Shown here: positions 7,450-16,527 of the stretch, one piece after another | Numbering within the stretch: the first letter of the stretch is position 1 | Layout: every line of letters starts with the position of its first letter | Assembly (NCBI GenBank): GCA_014191195.1 | Contig: BJGZ01000008.1 | Coordinates: 37,691-101,690 of the forward strand | Direction: 5' to 3' | From: Chlorobiota bacterium | GTDB taxonomy: Bacteria; Bacteroidota; Ignavibacteria; Kapaibacteriales; UBA961 | DNA length: 64,000 nt | The notes under the pieces: generated by a model | The model's database searches: none | Seen by the model: only the letters and a program-made list of their open reading frames with translations | Told to the model about the DNA's origin: nothing | Translations under genes and position numbers: made by a program

Positions 7450-9603
7450 ATGAAACTTATTTTTACAATTATTATTAGCATATGTACATTAACTGCTACA
7501 GTTAATGCTCAATCGTATGCAAAAAAGTCTGTTAGTAACATCATGAAAATCACATCAGATTCTTTAGCGGCAGGTTCTATAAATTCTCCATTACTTGGCG
7601 ATACAGTGATAGTAAGAGGTATAGTGACGATTCCCCCTGTAGTTAAATTTCCAGATGATAATCGCAAAATAATGATAGCTGGAAATCGAAATTATGCCAT
7701 CTATTTAGCCGATGAAAAAGCTACTGAATATGCAGGAATGCCTGTAATATGTGATACCAGTAATGCAGCATCAAATTTTATTCGTTTAAAAGTTGGACAA
7801 CTCATTGAAGTTCCTATTCGCATTACTGCTTTCCCTTCTAATAATAAATTAGGTACTTCACAAGGTGAAGTTATTTCTAAGGGCATTGTAGATTTTATTG
7901 ATGATGGTATTACTCTTCCAACTATATCAAAAGTTAATATTGCAGATTTTCAAACCGGTAAAATAACCGGCCCTAGTTATAATCTAGCAACTGGTTCAAA
8001 ATATATAGGAATGAAAGTAGAGTTTACTAATCTTACTGTTGTAAGTGCAGTAAAAAGTACCAGTCAAAGAACTACTATCATTGTTTCAGATGATCAAGGC
8101 AATGAAATGTATCTCAGAGATCAGTCTAATTATTTTAGAACAGATGCTGTTCAATTAGCTTCATTTGTAGCACCTACAGATGGTGCTAAGATATTATCAT
8201 TAAAAGGATATATCTCTACAAATTCTGCTGGTGGACAACCAATACCATTTATGATTTCTCCTGGTATTCCAGAGGATCTAACATTAGATATGAGTGCAGC
8301 ACCACCTGTGTTAACTAGTTGCAGATCTACCAGAGTAAAAGCATTCCCAGCTTCTTCAGAAACTGTTCCTATTGCTATTGGATTACGTCAAGGAGCAAAA
8401 CCTATGAGTGCCGTAAATATAGTATATACTTTTAATGGTGGCACAGCACAAAATGCTATGGCAACAAAAGTAAATGATACTTTATGGACAGCAACTATTC
8501 CTGCTACATCATCTGAATCATTAGTACGTTGGAAAGTAATTGCAACCGATTCAGCAAATATTACTGTTAAATCACCAATTGGTGATACTGCCTATATTTA
8601 TTATAGAGTGTTAGATCGTACTCCTAAGATATCTGATATTAGAGAGCAGTTTATACCAAATGGCGCATCACAATATGAATCATATTCTGTGAAAATTTCT
8701 GGAACTGTTATTGCATCTGCTTCAGATATTCCAAATGAATTAGCCAATGCTCCAAGAGTATATATTCAAGATGATATAAAGCCTTATTCAGGAATTTATG
8801 TCAGAACAACTTCTCCAACAAGTGTTGTAAGAGCATTTCCAAGAGGATCAAAAGTAGAAGTAACTGGTATTATTAGAGAAAATTTCGGTGTTACTTCCTT
8901 GGATTCTGTTAAAAATCAAGATGCAAGCTTAGTATCAACAAATGGTGAAAATTATAGTCCTGTTGTAGTATCTACCGATATGTTCGCTAGAAAAAGACAA
9001 GGTGAAACCTCAGCAGAACAATGGGAAAGTATGCTTGTTACATTTAAGAATGTAAAAGTTGCTGATACAAATGCTGATGGTGCTTCAGATTTTGGTGAAT
9101 TAAATGTAGTAAATGCTTCTGCTTTTGGTACTCCAAATGAATCTTTGGCAAAAATGAGAGTAGAAACAAATGATGGATCAACAACATATGCAGTGTCTCC
9201 TAAGTTGAATAAAGTAGTTCTTCAAAAAGGTGCTTCACTAGAATCTTTAACAGGTATTATGTTTTTTAGTTTTGGTAATTATAAATTAGTTCCAAGAGAT
9301 AATAATGACATTGTGTTAGGTTCAACTTCTGTTCTTAATGATTCACATGAACAATATGATGTGTCAGTGTATCCAAATCCAGCCAATCAAAGCGGTACTT
9401 TAAGTATTACCGTACCACAATCTATGAATGCATCAATACAAGTATTTAGCTCAATTGGCACGCTAGCGTCTACAATACATAATGGATTCATCAGTGAAGG
9501 TAATCATAATTTCTTATTACACAATCTTCCAAGTGGATTGTATACAGTACGATTACATTCTGAATTAATATCTAAGACAGTATCATTTATCATAGCACAA
9601 TAA
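7450..9603 (+). CDS. Secreted OB-fold-like protein with T9SS type A sorting domain
   Basis: Exported protein of unknown function, 717 residues. I place the start at the ATG of 7450, which has a GGAG ribosome binding site six bases upstream (7441-7444); a TTG at 7447 is in frame but too close to it. A signal peptide ends around TVNAQ. Near residues 50-60 and again near 410-420 there are segments (GDTVIVRGIVT; YSVKISGTVIA) that look like the first strands of OB-fold domains used in secreted nuclease-associated proteins, so two related domains are likely. The C-terminal 80 residues (VYPNP, then SGLYTVRLHS and a hydrophobic end) form a T9SS type A sorting domain. No catalytic nuclease motif is visible. 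Confidence 0.82.
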   Translation: MKLIFTIIISICTLTATVNAQSYAKKSVSNIMKITSDSLAAGSINSPLLGDTVIVRGIVTIPPVVKFPDDNRKIMIAGNRNYAIYLADEKATEYAGMPVICDTSNAASNFIRLKVGQLIEVPIRITAFPSNNKLGTSQGEVISKGIVDFIDDGITLPTISKVNIADFQTGKITGPSYNLATGSKYIGMKVEFTNLTVVSAVKSTSQRTTIIVSDDQGNEMYLRDQSNYFRTDAVQLASFVAPTDGAKILSLKGYISTNSAGGQPIPFMISPGIPEDLTLDMSAAPPVLTSCRSTRVKAFPASSETVPIAIGLRQGAKPMSAVNIVYTFNGGTAQNAMATKVNDTLWTATIPATSSESLVRWKVIATDSANITVKSPIGDTAYIYYRVLDRTPKISDIREQFIPNGASQYESYSVKISGTVIASASDIPNELANAPRVYIQDDIKPYSGIYVRTTSPTSVVRAFPRGSKVEVTGIIRENFGVTSLDSVKNQDASLVSTNGENYSPVVVSTDMFARKRQGETSAEQWESMLVTFKNVKVADTNADGASDFGELNVVNASAFGTPNESLAKMRVETNDGSTTYAVSPKLNKVVLQKGASLESLTGIMFFSFGNYKLVPRDNNDIVLGSTSVLNDSHEQYDVSVYPNPANQSGTLSITVPQSMNASIQVFSSIGTLASTIHNGFISEGNHNFLLHNLPSGLYTVRLHSELISKTVSFIIAQ

Positions 9604-9620
9604 AGTAATTGAGTATATTT

Positions 9621-9656
9621 AAGGGTGTTTTCTTAGGAGAACACCCTTTCTTTTTA
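9621..9656 (+). terminator. Intrinsic terminator after the T9SS pair
   Basis: A 12-bp stem with one G-T pair (9621-9632 with 9637-9648, arms beginning AAGGGTGTT and ending AACACCCTT) closes the loop TTAG. A T-rich tract follows (TTCTTTTT). It sits 17 bases after the stop of the 7450-9603 gene. Confidence 0.9.
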
Positions 9657-9672
9657 TACTGACTAAGGTAAT

Positions 9673-10554
9673 ATGGGAAATTTAAAAAAGATACAAACTC
9701 GATATGCTTTTACCTTTTTATCCCCGTGGATAGTAAAACTGCTCATTTTTTGGATGTATCCCCTTTTGTATGCATTATATCTTAGCTTTACTAAATATAA
9801 ATCATTAGGAAATACAACTGAATTTATTGGTTTACATAATTATCAATCAATAATGGTAGATCCATTATTCTGGAAAGCTCTATATAATACTATTCTGTAT
9901 ACTTTGGGCTCGGTTCCAATTGCTACTTTTTTTGCACTTCTCTTAGCCGTTTTACTCAATTCGAAACTATCGAAATTCCCATCTTTTTACAGGGCAGGAT
10001 TGTTCTTACCATCTGTAACATCCATTATTGTTATTACTTTAATTTTTACAAATCTTTATGCTAAAGATGGATATATTAATTCACTATTACAGATGATTGG
10101 TTTGCCACATAGTGAAAAAGGATTTTTGCTTGAAACTTCTACTGCTTTAATGTCTGTAATGGCTATGGATATCTGGCTATCAACAGGATATTATATGATG
10201 CTTTTTTTAGCTGGACTACAGTCTATTCCTATTGATATCTATGAATCTGCAGAATTACAAGGGGCTAATGCATTTCAAAAATTGATAAAGATCACTTTGC
10301 CATTATTAAAACCAACTTTAGTCTTTGTTTTAGTAATTGCAACTATTAAATCGTTGCAGATATTCGTAGAAGTTTATACTATGACAAAAGGCGGACCTCT
10401 TAATTCTACATTAACAGTTGTCTATCTTATTTTTACAAATGCTTTTGAAAAAACAGATGCAATGGGCTATGGAGCTGCTTTGGCATATGTTCTGTTTATT
10501 GTAATTGCATTATTTTCTTATGCCCAATCTAAACTTGTTAAAAACAATGGATAA
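9673..10554 (+). CDS. Carbohydrate ABC transporter permease, MalF/LacF type
   Basis: Inner-membrane permease of the CUT1 sugar-importer class. The 293-residue protein has about six membrane segments and, at about residues 194-215, the EAA loop (AELQGANAFQKLIKITLPLLKP), which docks on the ATPase. The first membrane segment (FLSPWIVKLLIFWMYPLLYALYLS) is typical of MalF/UgpA-type permeases. Its expected partners, a second permease, a sugar-binding protein and an ATPase, are not adjacent or elsewhere in the window. The stop overlaps the start of an acyl-CoA synthetase by 8 bases, so these two unrelated genes are translationally coupled. An intrinsic terminator lies just upstream, so a promoter must lie in or near 9650-9672, but I see no convincing one. 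Confidence 0.88.
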   Translation: MGNLKKIQTRYAFTFLSPWIVKLLIFWMYPLLYALYLSFTKYKSLGNTTEFIGLHNYQSIMVDPLFWKALYNTILYTLGSVPIATFFALLLAVLLNSKLSKFPSFYRAGLFLPSVTSIIVITLIFTNLYAKDGYINSLLQMIGLPHSEKGFLLETSTALMSVMAMDIWLSTGYYMMLFLAGLQSIPIDIYESAELQGANAFQKLIKITLPLLKPTLVFVLVIATIKSLQIFVEVYTMTKGGPLNSTLTVVYLIFTNAFEKTDAMGYGAALAYVLFIVIALFSYAQSKLVKNNG

Positions 10555-12220
10555 TATCGAATATTCATTATCAGAAAAAATAGCTCATGCTAGAAAACTT
10601 GATGATAGTCCATTACAGTTAAAAGCAGATTCACTATCATGTTTAATGCATGCTTATTTGCACGATACTCAGCAGGCTTCTTCTCTTTTTTTAGTTTATT
10701 ATGATGAATTCAATAATAGAAAACACTATACATATGCAGAGTTCATATCTGAAGCTAGAAAAACTGCTTCCTACTTAATGCATTGTGGTATTACAAAGGG
10801 AGATACCATTGCTATTGCTGCTCATAATCATTCGGATACCATTATTCAATATTTTGCTGCATGGATTTTAGGTGCTTGCATTGTACCATTAAATATGACA
10901 GAAGATGATTCTAGACTATCATATATTATCCATAATTCTTTGTCGAAGATTGTTTTATGTAGATCAGAATATAGTGATAGAATTTCCCAATTCATCAAAG
11001 ATTCACTTGTTATAAGTATTGAAGTAGATACTGATAAAAAAGATAGTCTTTATGCAGAAAAGATTATCTCTATGCCTGAATCTGATTTAAGTTTAGAATC
11101 TATGTTAGACTGTGAATCCTTACTAGTATATACAAGTGGTACAACCGGGAACCCTAAAGGTGTAGTATTAAACCAACAACAAATGCTAGCAGATGCCGAT
11201 AGCATTTCTTCTTGGCATCATATTACTAATATGACAAAGATGATGTGTGTTTTACCAATTCATCATGTGAATGGATGTATTGTAACCCATATTACTCCAT
11301 TTTATGTTGGTGCTTCTGTTGTTTTAAACAGAAAATTTCAAACAGATATCTTTTTTGAGAGAATTGTTCAAGAGCAAGTTCATATTGTCTCTGTTGTACC
11401 TACACTATTAGCTTTTTTATTGGAATCTGATCTACATTCTGATGCAGCCATCAACAGTGGATTTTCTCATATTATATGTGGTGCTGGCCCTTTAACATGC
11501 GAATTAGCACATGCTTTTGAAAAAAGGTTTTCAATTCCTATTATTCATGGTTATGGATTAAGTGAAACGACATGTTATTCTTGCTTTATTCCTTCAGATT
11601 TAAGCAAAGATGAACATACTCATTGGATGCAATCTTTTGGATTTCCTAGTATAGGCATTCCATTACCGTGTAATCAAATGGAAATTCACGATATGTTTGG
11701 AAATCCTTTAGCTGAACATCAAAGAGGTGAAATTGTTATTCGTGGATATAATGTAATGAAGGAATATTATAATACGCTTGATGCAAATGAACAAGCTTTT
11801 TCTCATGGTTGGTTTAGAAGTGGTGATGAAGGATTTTGGGTAAAAGATTCACAAAATAATCCTTATTTTTTTATTACCGGAAGATTAAAAGAGTTAATTA
11901 TCAGAGGTGGTATCAATCTAGCACCATTAGAAATTGATGAAGTTATAGCAGGAGCGCCTGGAGTAAAGGCAGGTATTTGTGTGGGATTCGTAAATGACTT
12001 TTATGGAGAAGAAGTTGGTGCGCTCATTATACCTACACATAAAAATGTAAAAGAAGAAGACATCCTTCAATATTGCTTTCAAAAACTTCCATTTAGTAAA
12101 GCACCAAAATGTATAGTATTTACAGATAAGTTACCTGTAACTTCCACTGGTAAATATCAAAGAAATAAAGCAAAACCTTTATTTGCTCAATATCAAGGAA
12201 AACAATTCAAAAAAATATAG
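10547..12220 (+). CDS. Acyl-CoA synthetase / AMP-binding enzyme
   Basis: Adenylate-forming ligase that activates a carboxylic acid through an acyl-AMP and probably transfers it to CoA. I chose the ATG at 10547 (557 residues); the frame runs back to 10505 only through unconserved sequence inside the permease gene. Core motifs of the superfamily appear in order: phosphate loop YTSGTTGNPKG near residue 194, HGYGLSETT near 334, WFRSGDEGF near 423, GRLKELIIRGG near 445 and PVTSTGKYQRNK with the catalytic Lys near 537. The long-chain, o-succinylbenzoate and other ligases share these motifs, so the substrate is open. Its 3' end abuts the convergent lipoprotein gene with no gap. Confidence 0.88.
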   Translation: MDNIEYSLSEKIAHARKLDDSPLQLKADSLSCLMHAYLHDTQQASSLFLVYYDEFNNRKHYTYAEFISEARKTASYLMHCGITKGDTIAIAAHNHSDTIIQYFAAWILGACIVPLNMTEDDSRLSYIIHNSLSKIVLCRSEYSDRISQFIKDSLVISIEVDTDKKDSLYAEKIISMPESDLSLESMLDCESLLVYTSGTTGNPKGVVLNQQQMLADADSISSWHHITNMTKMMCVLPIHHVNGCIVTHITPFYVGASVVLNRKFQTDIFFERIVQEQVHIVSVVPTLLAFLLESDLHSDAAINSGFSHIICGAGPLTCELAHAFEKRFSIPIIHGYGLSETTCYSCFIPSDLSKDEHTHWMQSFGFPSIGIPLPCNQMEIHDMFGNPLAEHQRGEIVIRGYNVMKEYYNTLDANEQAFSHGWFRSGDEGFWVKDSQNNPYFFITGRLKELIIRGGINLAPLEIDEVIAGAPGVKAGICVGFVNDFYGEEVGALIIPTHKNVKEEDILQYCFQKLPFSKAPKCIVFTDKLPVTSTGKYQRNKAKPLFAQYQGKQFKKI

Positions 12221-12421
12221 TTATTTCATTATGGTATCTTGTTGTTTACCAATAGAATCATACATTTTAGTATTATGTTTTCTAGCAGAATCAATCGAAG
12301 ATCTAAGATACTGAACTCTTCTTTCTCTGGTTTCCCATTTATCTTTTAAGCGTTCACATCCTTGCAGTATATATATGCTTAGGACACATATATATAATAA
12401 ACTGAGTCGTTTATTTTTCAT
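12221..12421 (-). CDS. Small predicted lipoprotein, 66 residues
   Basis: Function unknown. The protein has a lipoprotein signal (hydrophobic stretch ending ILQGC, lipid-acceptor Cys 22) followed by about 44 very polar, charged residues (WETRERRVQYLRSS...) likely to form a helix in the periplasm. It starts inside the 3' end of the upstream lipoprotein gene (11-base overlap), as expected for the last gene of a coupled ubiE-DUF4920-lipoprotein group. Its stop directly abuts the stop of the convergent acyl-CoA synthetase. The signal peptide and overlap make it a likely real gene despite its size. Confidence 0.65.
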   Translation of the reverse strand: MKNKRLSLLYICVLSIYILQGCERLKDKWETRERRVQYLRSSIDSARKHNTKMYDSIGKQQDTIMK

Positions 12422-12863
12422 TGATTATTCCATCAGTATAGAGTGTTTCTACTATAAAGACAGGTAATCTTAATTTTCCGCTTGGCATATCAACTGTATC
12501 AACACCCAATTGCTTTAGATATGTTAATGCTTCTTCCCTATCTGCTAATAACTCAACAATTTTTCCTTCTGCTTTAAGCTGTTTTCCTTCACAATCCATT
12601 GGTGCAGCAATAGCAGGATCTTTAAAAATCATACGTATTTTATCACTGCCAGATTGCAGAACTAACCAACAACCTTCTTCTTTACATACTTTAAAAACTT
12701 TTCCAGAAATACGTACTTTATTATCATAGTTTTCTGGCTTAACTGCTTCATTTACTGTAATTGTTCTTATATTTTGTTGTGGTTCAATTCCGATATAATT
12801 CTTTTTTTCAGAACAAGAAAAACATGATAAGACAAGTATAAAAAACAAATATTTATTGATCAT
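12411..12863 (-). CDS. DUF4920-like lipoprotein
   Basis: Predicted exported lipoprotein of unknown function, 150 residues. The signal peptide ends in a Cys-rich stretch (VLSCFSC; acceptor Cys 14 or 17). The body has the pattern VRISGKVFKVCKEEGCWLVL, a VC-x4-CW motif that I associate with DUF4920/OB-fold-type proteins found in Bacteroidota; the two cysteines could bind metal or haem or form a disulfide. The gene begins within the ubiE stop (ATGA, 4-base overlap), suggesting co-translation. The DUF name is from memory of the motif and would need a profile search. Confidence 0.65.
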   Translation of the reverse strand: MINKYLFFILVLSCFSCSEKKNYIGIEPQQNIRTITVNEAVKPENYDNKVRISGKVFKVCKEEGCWLVLQSGSDKIRMIFKDPAIAAPMDCEGKQLKAEGKIVELLADREEALTYLKQLGVDTVDMPSGKLRLPVFIVETLYTDGIINEK

Positions 12864-13549
12864 TTTACTTTTCCAATATATAAAAAGGCAATGCCAAAGG
12901 TAAGTGAATAGAATGTAGCAGATTCTATAGATCCAGTTTTAAGCATTAAATCTGTGAATTCTTCTCTACATGGAAATATAGCAGCAGTCTTGGGTAAATA
13001 ACGATATGCATCTGCATTGCCCGTTAAGATACCTCCTATATACGGTATGATATATGTGCTATACCAAGAATAAAAGCTACCAAATAAGCCATTGGGCTGT
13101 CCAAACTCAAGCACAACAATAGTACCACCAGATTTTACAACACGTGCCATTTCAGATAATGCAATAATAGGATTATCTACATTTCTTATTCCAAAAGAGA
13201 TACTTGCTATATCAAAAGAATCATCGTCATATTGTAGATTCATTGCATCAGCAACTTCAAAATCAACATGTAGTCGTTTCTTTGCAGATTTAGCAGGAGC
13301 AGTTTCCATCATTTCTGTACAAAAATCTGTCCCCAATACATAACCAGAATCACCTACTGTATTCTTAAATGCCAAAGCTAAATCGCCAGTACCAGTTGCA
13401 CAATCTAATACTCTATATCCTTTTTTTGCTCCAGATAGTTCTACCGTTTTATTTCTCCATACATGATGAATACCTAATGATAAAATTGAATTAGCTGTAT
13501 CATATTTAGGTGCTATGGAAGCAAACATGTCTTTAACTTCTTTACTCAT
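12860..13549 (-). CDS. ubiE: Demethylmenaquinone/ubiquinone C-methyltransferase (UbiE/MenG)
   Basis: SAM-dependent C-methyltransferase that makes menaquinone from demethylmenaquinone, the last step of the respiratory quinone pathway. The 229-residue protein has the family opening VKDMFASIAPKYDTANSILSLGIHHVWR, here residues 5-32, the SAM-binding motif VLDCATGTGDLA near 47-58, and the FGIRNVDNP signature (UbiE: GLRNV) around 119. The C-terminal region (YLPKTAAIFP) also fits. It lies 17 bases after the TonB-dependent receptor gene and overlaps the downstream lipoprotein start. Nothing here distinguishes MenG from UbiE, but a menaquinone role is likely in this phylum. Confidence 0.93.
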   Translation of the reverse strand: MSKEVKDMFASIAPKYDTANSILSLGIHHVWRNKTVELSGAKKGYRVLDCATGTGDLALAFKNTVGDSGYVLGTDFCTEMMETAPAKSAKKRLHVDFEVADAMNLQYDDDSFDIASISFGIRNVDNPIIALSEMARVVKSGGTIVVLEFGQPNGLFGSFYSWYSTYIIPYIGGILTGNADAYRYLPKTAAIFPCREEFTDLMLKTGSIESATFYSLTFGIAFLYIGKVK

Positions 13550-13566
13550 ACTGTAATTTTATATAA

Positions 13567-15483
13567 TTAATCATTAAAAGACCAAGCAACAGAAAATCTG
13601 AATGTATTATCTTGAATAGGATAGCCAGCATATTCCATCATTGTTGCATTAAATAGATTGAGAACAGATGCTCTTACTCGAGCATTACCAAGTTTCGCTG
13701 ATGCATATATTTCTACTCCATTCCAACCCATCGGTTGAACCATAGAAGATTCATACGATATATTCATTGTCTGTGGTATATATCTTGAACCAGAAGATGT
13801 AGACATACCAGATATAGTAAAACCTCCTAGAATCTCACTATTACCTATGGACTGCTTATATTCTCCATTACACAGAATATATAAAGAAGGATTTTCATAG
13901 ATCGTAGAATCATCCAAAGCAGATTTCTGATAGTGTAATTGTGCTTGTACAGTAATATTCTTTCCAATATTCAATGACATATTAGCCATTAAACCAGTAT
14001 GAATTAATGAAGTTTGCTGATTAATGCGATTACCTAATAAAGATACTTTATTAGAATCATACCTAGGCATAGCTATGAAAGGATTCTGTATCATTCTCAT
14101 AAATGGTGATACTTTTATAGTTGCATTGTTAGTTTGATAACTAAATGGAGTATATATAAGTGTATGCTTTTCTAATGCATTATTACTATAATTATCTATT
14201 AGACTAGGCATTCTTGAAGATATACTAAGATCTATACCTGCGGTAACATGTGAAAATGAATAGAAAGTTTTTACACCACTAAAGAATACATAAGAATCTC
14301 TCATTTTTTGAACTCTACATCCTGATACAATAGCAAGCTTATCTGTTGGTGTGTACAAAAAGTGAAGATATGAATGCGCATTAATGCCAGAATAATCTGA
14401 TATCGATGAAGTAAAGGTACTATGTTGATAAGATAGTCCTAATCCTACTGTAGATCGTATATGAGGATTTAACACATATTCTACCCGTGATTCAATACCA
14501 GAATGGACATTATTTATATGTTGAAAGATAGATGTATCATTATACAATGAATGTAATGATCCATTATTAATCTCCCAACTAGTAGTAGATACATAGATTG
14601 AGCTTGTATATAATAATGAGGAATCTTTTTGTGGAAGATATGTTATCGTGCCAATTATATCATGTCTAAATTGTCTTCTATTCATATCTACAATAAGCAC
14701 TTGTCCCGTTAATGGATCATTAAAAGAAGAATTAGAAGATAATCCACCATTATCATGTACCCCATGATTTGTAAAAAGTTCTGTAAGCGATATTGAAGTA
14801 GATTGTGTGGGATTATATCTAAAACCCGCTCTTAGATTCCATTGATCAAACCCTGCATTCAAAAACCTGGAAGAAGAGGATTGTCTTCTAAATCCAAAAA
14901 ACACATTAGAGTTCTGAGAAATGTTTTGTGAAAATAAACCCTCAGATGCTATATAATCATAAGCTGCTTGTTGATATTGCATTCTTGTATACGGTTTCTC
15001 TGAAGAATATTGATTTAATTGTCCATACATGAATACTCCCGAAGAGCCTCCTAAAATTGCTGCATCTGTTCCTGACATGATAGTTAATGACTGTAATGAC
15101 TCTATAGAAATATTTTCTAGATTAATTGTACCAAAAGAGCAATCATTTAAAGGAACACCATTCATTGATGCTTGTACATTATGTATTTGCGATCCAAAAA
15201 TTGATATGCTACTAAATAATCCCTTATCACCAAGATGTTTAGTCATAAAAGGACTTGATAAAGAGATAATATCTGCAGTATTTAATGCATTGATAAGTTG
15301 AATATCATATTTAGTGATTTTTTTTAATGGTATAGTTGACATACAAGGGGCGCCATGCAATTGCATAGGTATGATGAGAGTTGAATCTATATTCAGTGAA
15401 TCTATTTGGGATATCAAGTATTGTGGCATTACACACATTGATATGATACATATGAATAGTATATGTTTCTTGCAATATATCAC
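13567..15483 (-). CDS. TonB-dependent outer membrane receptor
   Basis: Outer-membrane beta-barrel that probably imports a scarce nutrient using TonB energy. The 638-residue protein starts with GTG (15481-15483), which overlaps the stop of the deacetylase gene as GTGA. A signal peptide ends around LISQ. Residues about 60-165 form the plug domain (FGSQIHNVQASMNGVPLND, IESLQSLTIMSGTDAAILGGSSGV), followed by a barrel of alternating aromatic strands ending in VLNLFNATMMEYAGYP and a terminal strand FRFSVAWSF. There is no N-terminal carboxypeptidase-like domain and no SusD partner, so it resembles small-molecule receptors such as BtuB rather than SusC glycan receptors. The substrate is unknown. Confidence 0.85.
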   Translation of the reverse strand: MIYCKKHILFICIISMCVMPQYLISQIDSLNIDSTLIIPMQLHGAPCMSTIPLKKITKYDIQLINALNTADIISLSSPFMTKHLGDKGLFSSISIFGSQIHNVQASMNGVPLNDCSFGTINLENISIESLQSLTIMSGTDAAILGGSSGVFMYGQLNQYSSEKPYTRMQYQQAAYDYIASEGLFSQNISQNSNVFFGFRRQSSSSRFLNAGFDQWNLRAGFRYNPTQSTSISLTELFTNHGVHDNGGLSSNSSFNDPLTGQVLIVDMNRRQFRHDIIGTITYLPQKDSSLLYTSSIYVSTTSWEINNGSLHSLYNDTSIFQHINNVHSGIESRVEYVLNPHIRSTVGLGLSYQHSTFTSSISDYSGINAHSYLHFLYTPTDKLAIVSGCRVQKMRDSYVFFSGVKTFYSFSHVTAGIDLSISSRMPSLIDNYSNNALEKHTLIYTPFSYQTNNATIKVSPFMRMIQNPFIAMPRYDSNKVSLLGNRINQQTSLIHTGLMANMSLNIGKNITVQAQLHYQKSALDDSTIYENPSLYILCNGEYKQSIGNSEILGGFTISGMSTSSGSRYIPQTMNISYESSMVQPMGWNGVEIYASAKLGNARVRASVLNLFNATMMEYAGYPIQDNTFRFSVAWSFND

Positions 15484-16214
15484 AATAAAATGCTCATGCT
15501 GGATAAACCAAATGCATCAATGGTTAAGAATCCTTCCCCATATTCTGTACCTATCATTGAACCAAAATATTGTGCACGGGCAATTTGAGATTGCATAAAT
15601 GCAGGAGTGGAAATATATGTTTCAGGTTCATCAGTATTATGTTTGTTCTCTACATATACTTGAGATGAATAACAATGAATAGCTTCCATCTTCTTGTGAA
15701 AAGAGTTACTTATATCGATAATAAAATCAGGTTCTTGATGATATGCTTGTATATAAGAAAATATTCTTGAAGGTCTATAAGGTTCAAGAGCTTTATCATT
15801 ATGATATAATTCAACTTGTTTTAAACCACTAAGAAAATATGCAGTTCTACACATATTATGGACGGCTTCATGGTCTGGATGTCTTTCGAAAGCAGGAGGA
15901 AATAAGAGAATCTTAGGCTTTATTAAACGAATATATGATGCAATGTCTTTACCTAATTGTTGATGATATTGTAAAGAACCATCTGGATACTGAAGATTAA
16001 AACGTTGTTTAATACCCAAAACAATATCTGCATTCTGGGCTTCAGCATATCTTTGTTCTATTGTACCTCTACTTCCTAATTCACCTTCAGAACAATCGAC
16101 AATAGAGACAGAATAACCCTTAGATATAAAATCTATGATAGTTCCACCGCAGCCAAGCTCAGCATCATCAGGATGAGCAGCAATAACTAAAATATCAGAT
16201 GTATAATCTGTCAT
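15480..16214 (-). CDS. bshB1: LmbE-family deacetylase, BshB1-like
   Basis: Zinc-dependent N-deacetylase of the PIG-L/LmbE family; BshB1 removes acetyl from GlcNAc-malate in bacillithiol synthesis. The 244-residue length fits BshB1. The metal-binding motif AHPDDAELGCGG is at residues 13-24 and the second ligand motif ERHPDH near 109-114. The segments CSEGELGSRGT and the C-terminal YFGSMIGTEYGEGF are characteristic of the BshB1 subgroup as I recall it. No bshA or bshC is in the window. It is coupled to a TonB receptor by a 4-base overlap. Other PIG-L deacetylases remain possible. Confidence 0.8.
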   Translation of the reverse strand: MTDYTSDILVIAAHPDDAELGCGGTIIDFISKGYSVSIVDCSEGELGSRGTIEQRYAEAQNADIVLGIKQRFNLQYPDGSLQYHQQLGKDIASYIRLIKPKILLFPPAFERHPDHEAVHNMCRTAYFLSGLKQVELYHNDKALEPYRPSRIFSYIQAYHQEPDFIIDISNSFHKKMEAIHCYSSQVYVENKHNTDEPETYISTPAFMQSQIARAQYFGSMIGTEYGEGFLTIDAFGLSSMSILL

Positions 16215-16245
16215 TCTAAAAATCCGAAATTGATAGTATGTTCAA

Positions 16246-16461
16246 TTACAATCTAGTAAATCGTTTTTTTAATGTCATAACAGATATATATGCTGCACCT
16301 ACTATAAGAATTACACCAGTAATAAAAGCTGAAAGTGAACCTAACAAGGTACTTGAAGATATTTCAGTGATAAAAGCTGATATTTCTTGGCTAAGAACAA
16401 TTGCTGTAATTGTATATATAAAAACAATTACCGCTACCGATACAAGTATTAAAAATGTCAT
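16246..16461 (-). CDS. Small two-helix membrane protein
   Basis: Function unknown, 71 residues. Two strongly hydrophobic segments (residues about 2-23 and 41-62) are separated by a short loop, with a basic C-terminal tail (LKKRFTRL) predicted to be cytoplasmic. The ATG at 16459-16461 and its location between ispH and the BshB1-like gene, on the same strand with short gaps, fit a real gene. An open frame on the other strand covers the same bases but encodes a less coherent protein. I do not recognise a family. Confidence 0.55.
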   Translation of the reverse strand: MTFLILVSVAVIVFIYTITAIVLSQEISAFITEISSSTLLGSLSAFITGVILIVGAAYISVMTLKKRFTRL

Positions 16462-16527
16462 ATAGTTTTTTTCTCATAAAAGTGCACAACTAATTTACTA
16501 CTTTGAGTAATATGTATTAGTGTTGAA

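Noticed and set aside
13092..13343. Plus-strand open frame inside ubiE
   Set aside because: It mirrors the coding strand of a well-conserved methyltransferase and has no start signal of its own.
16238..16465. Plus-strand open frame opposite the small two-helix protein
   Set aside because: Both strands are open here. The minus-strand product has two clean membrane helices, a basic tail and a co-directional context; the plus-strand product has no context or clear fold.
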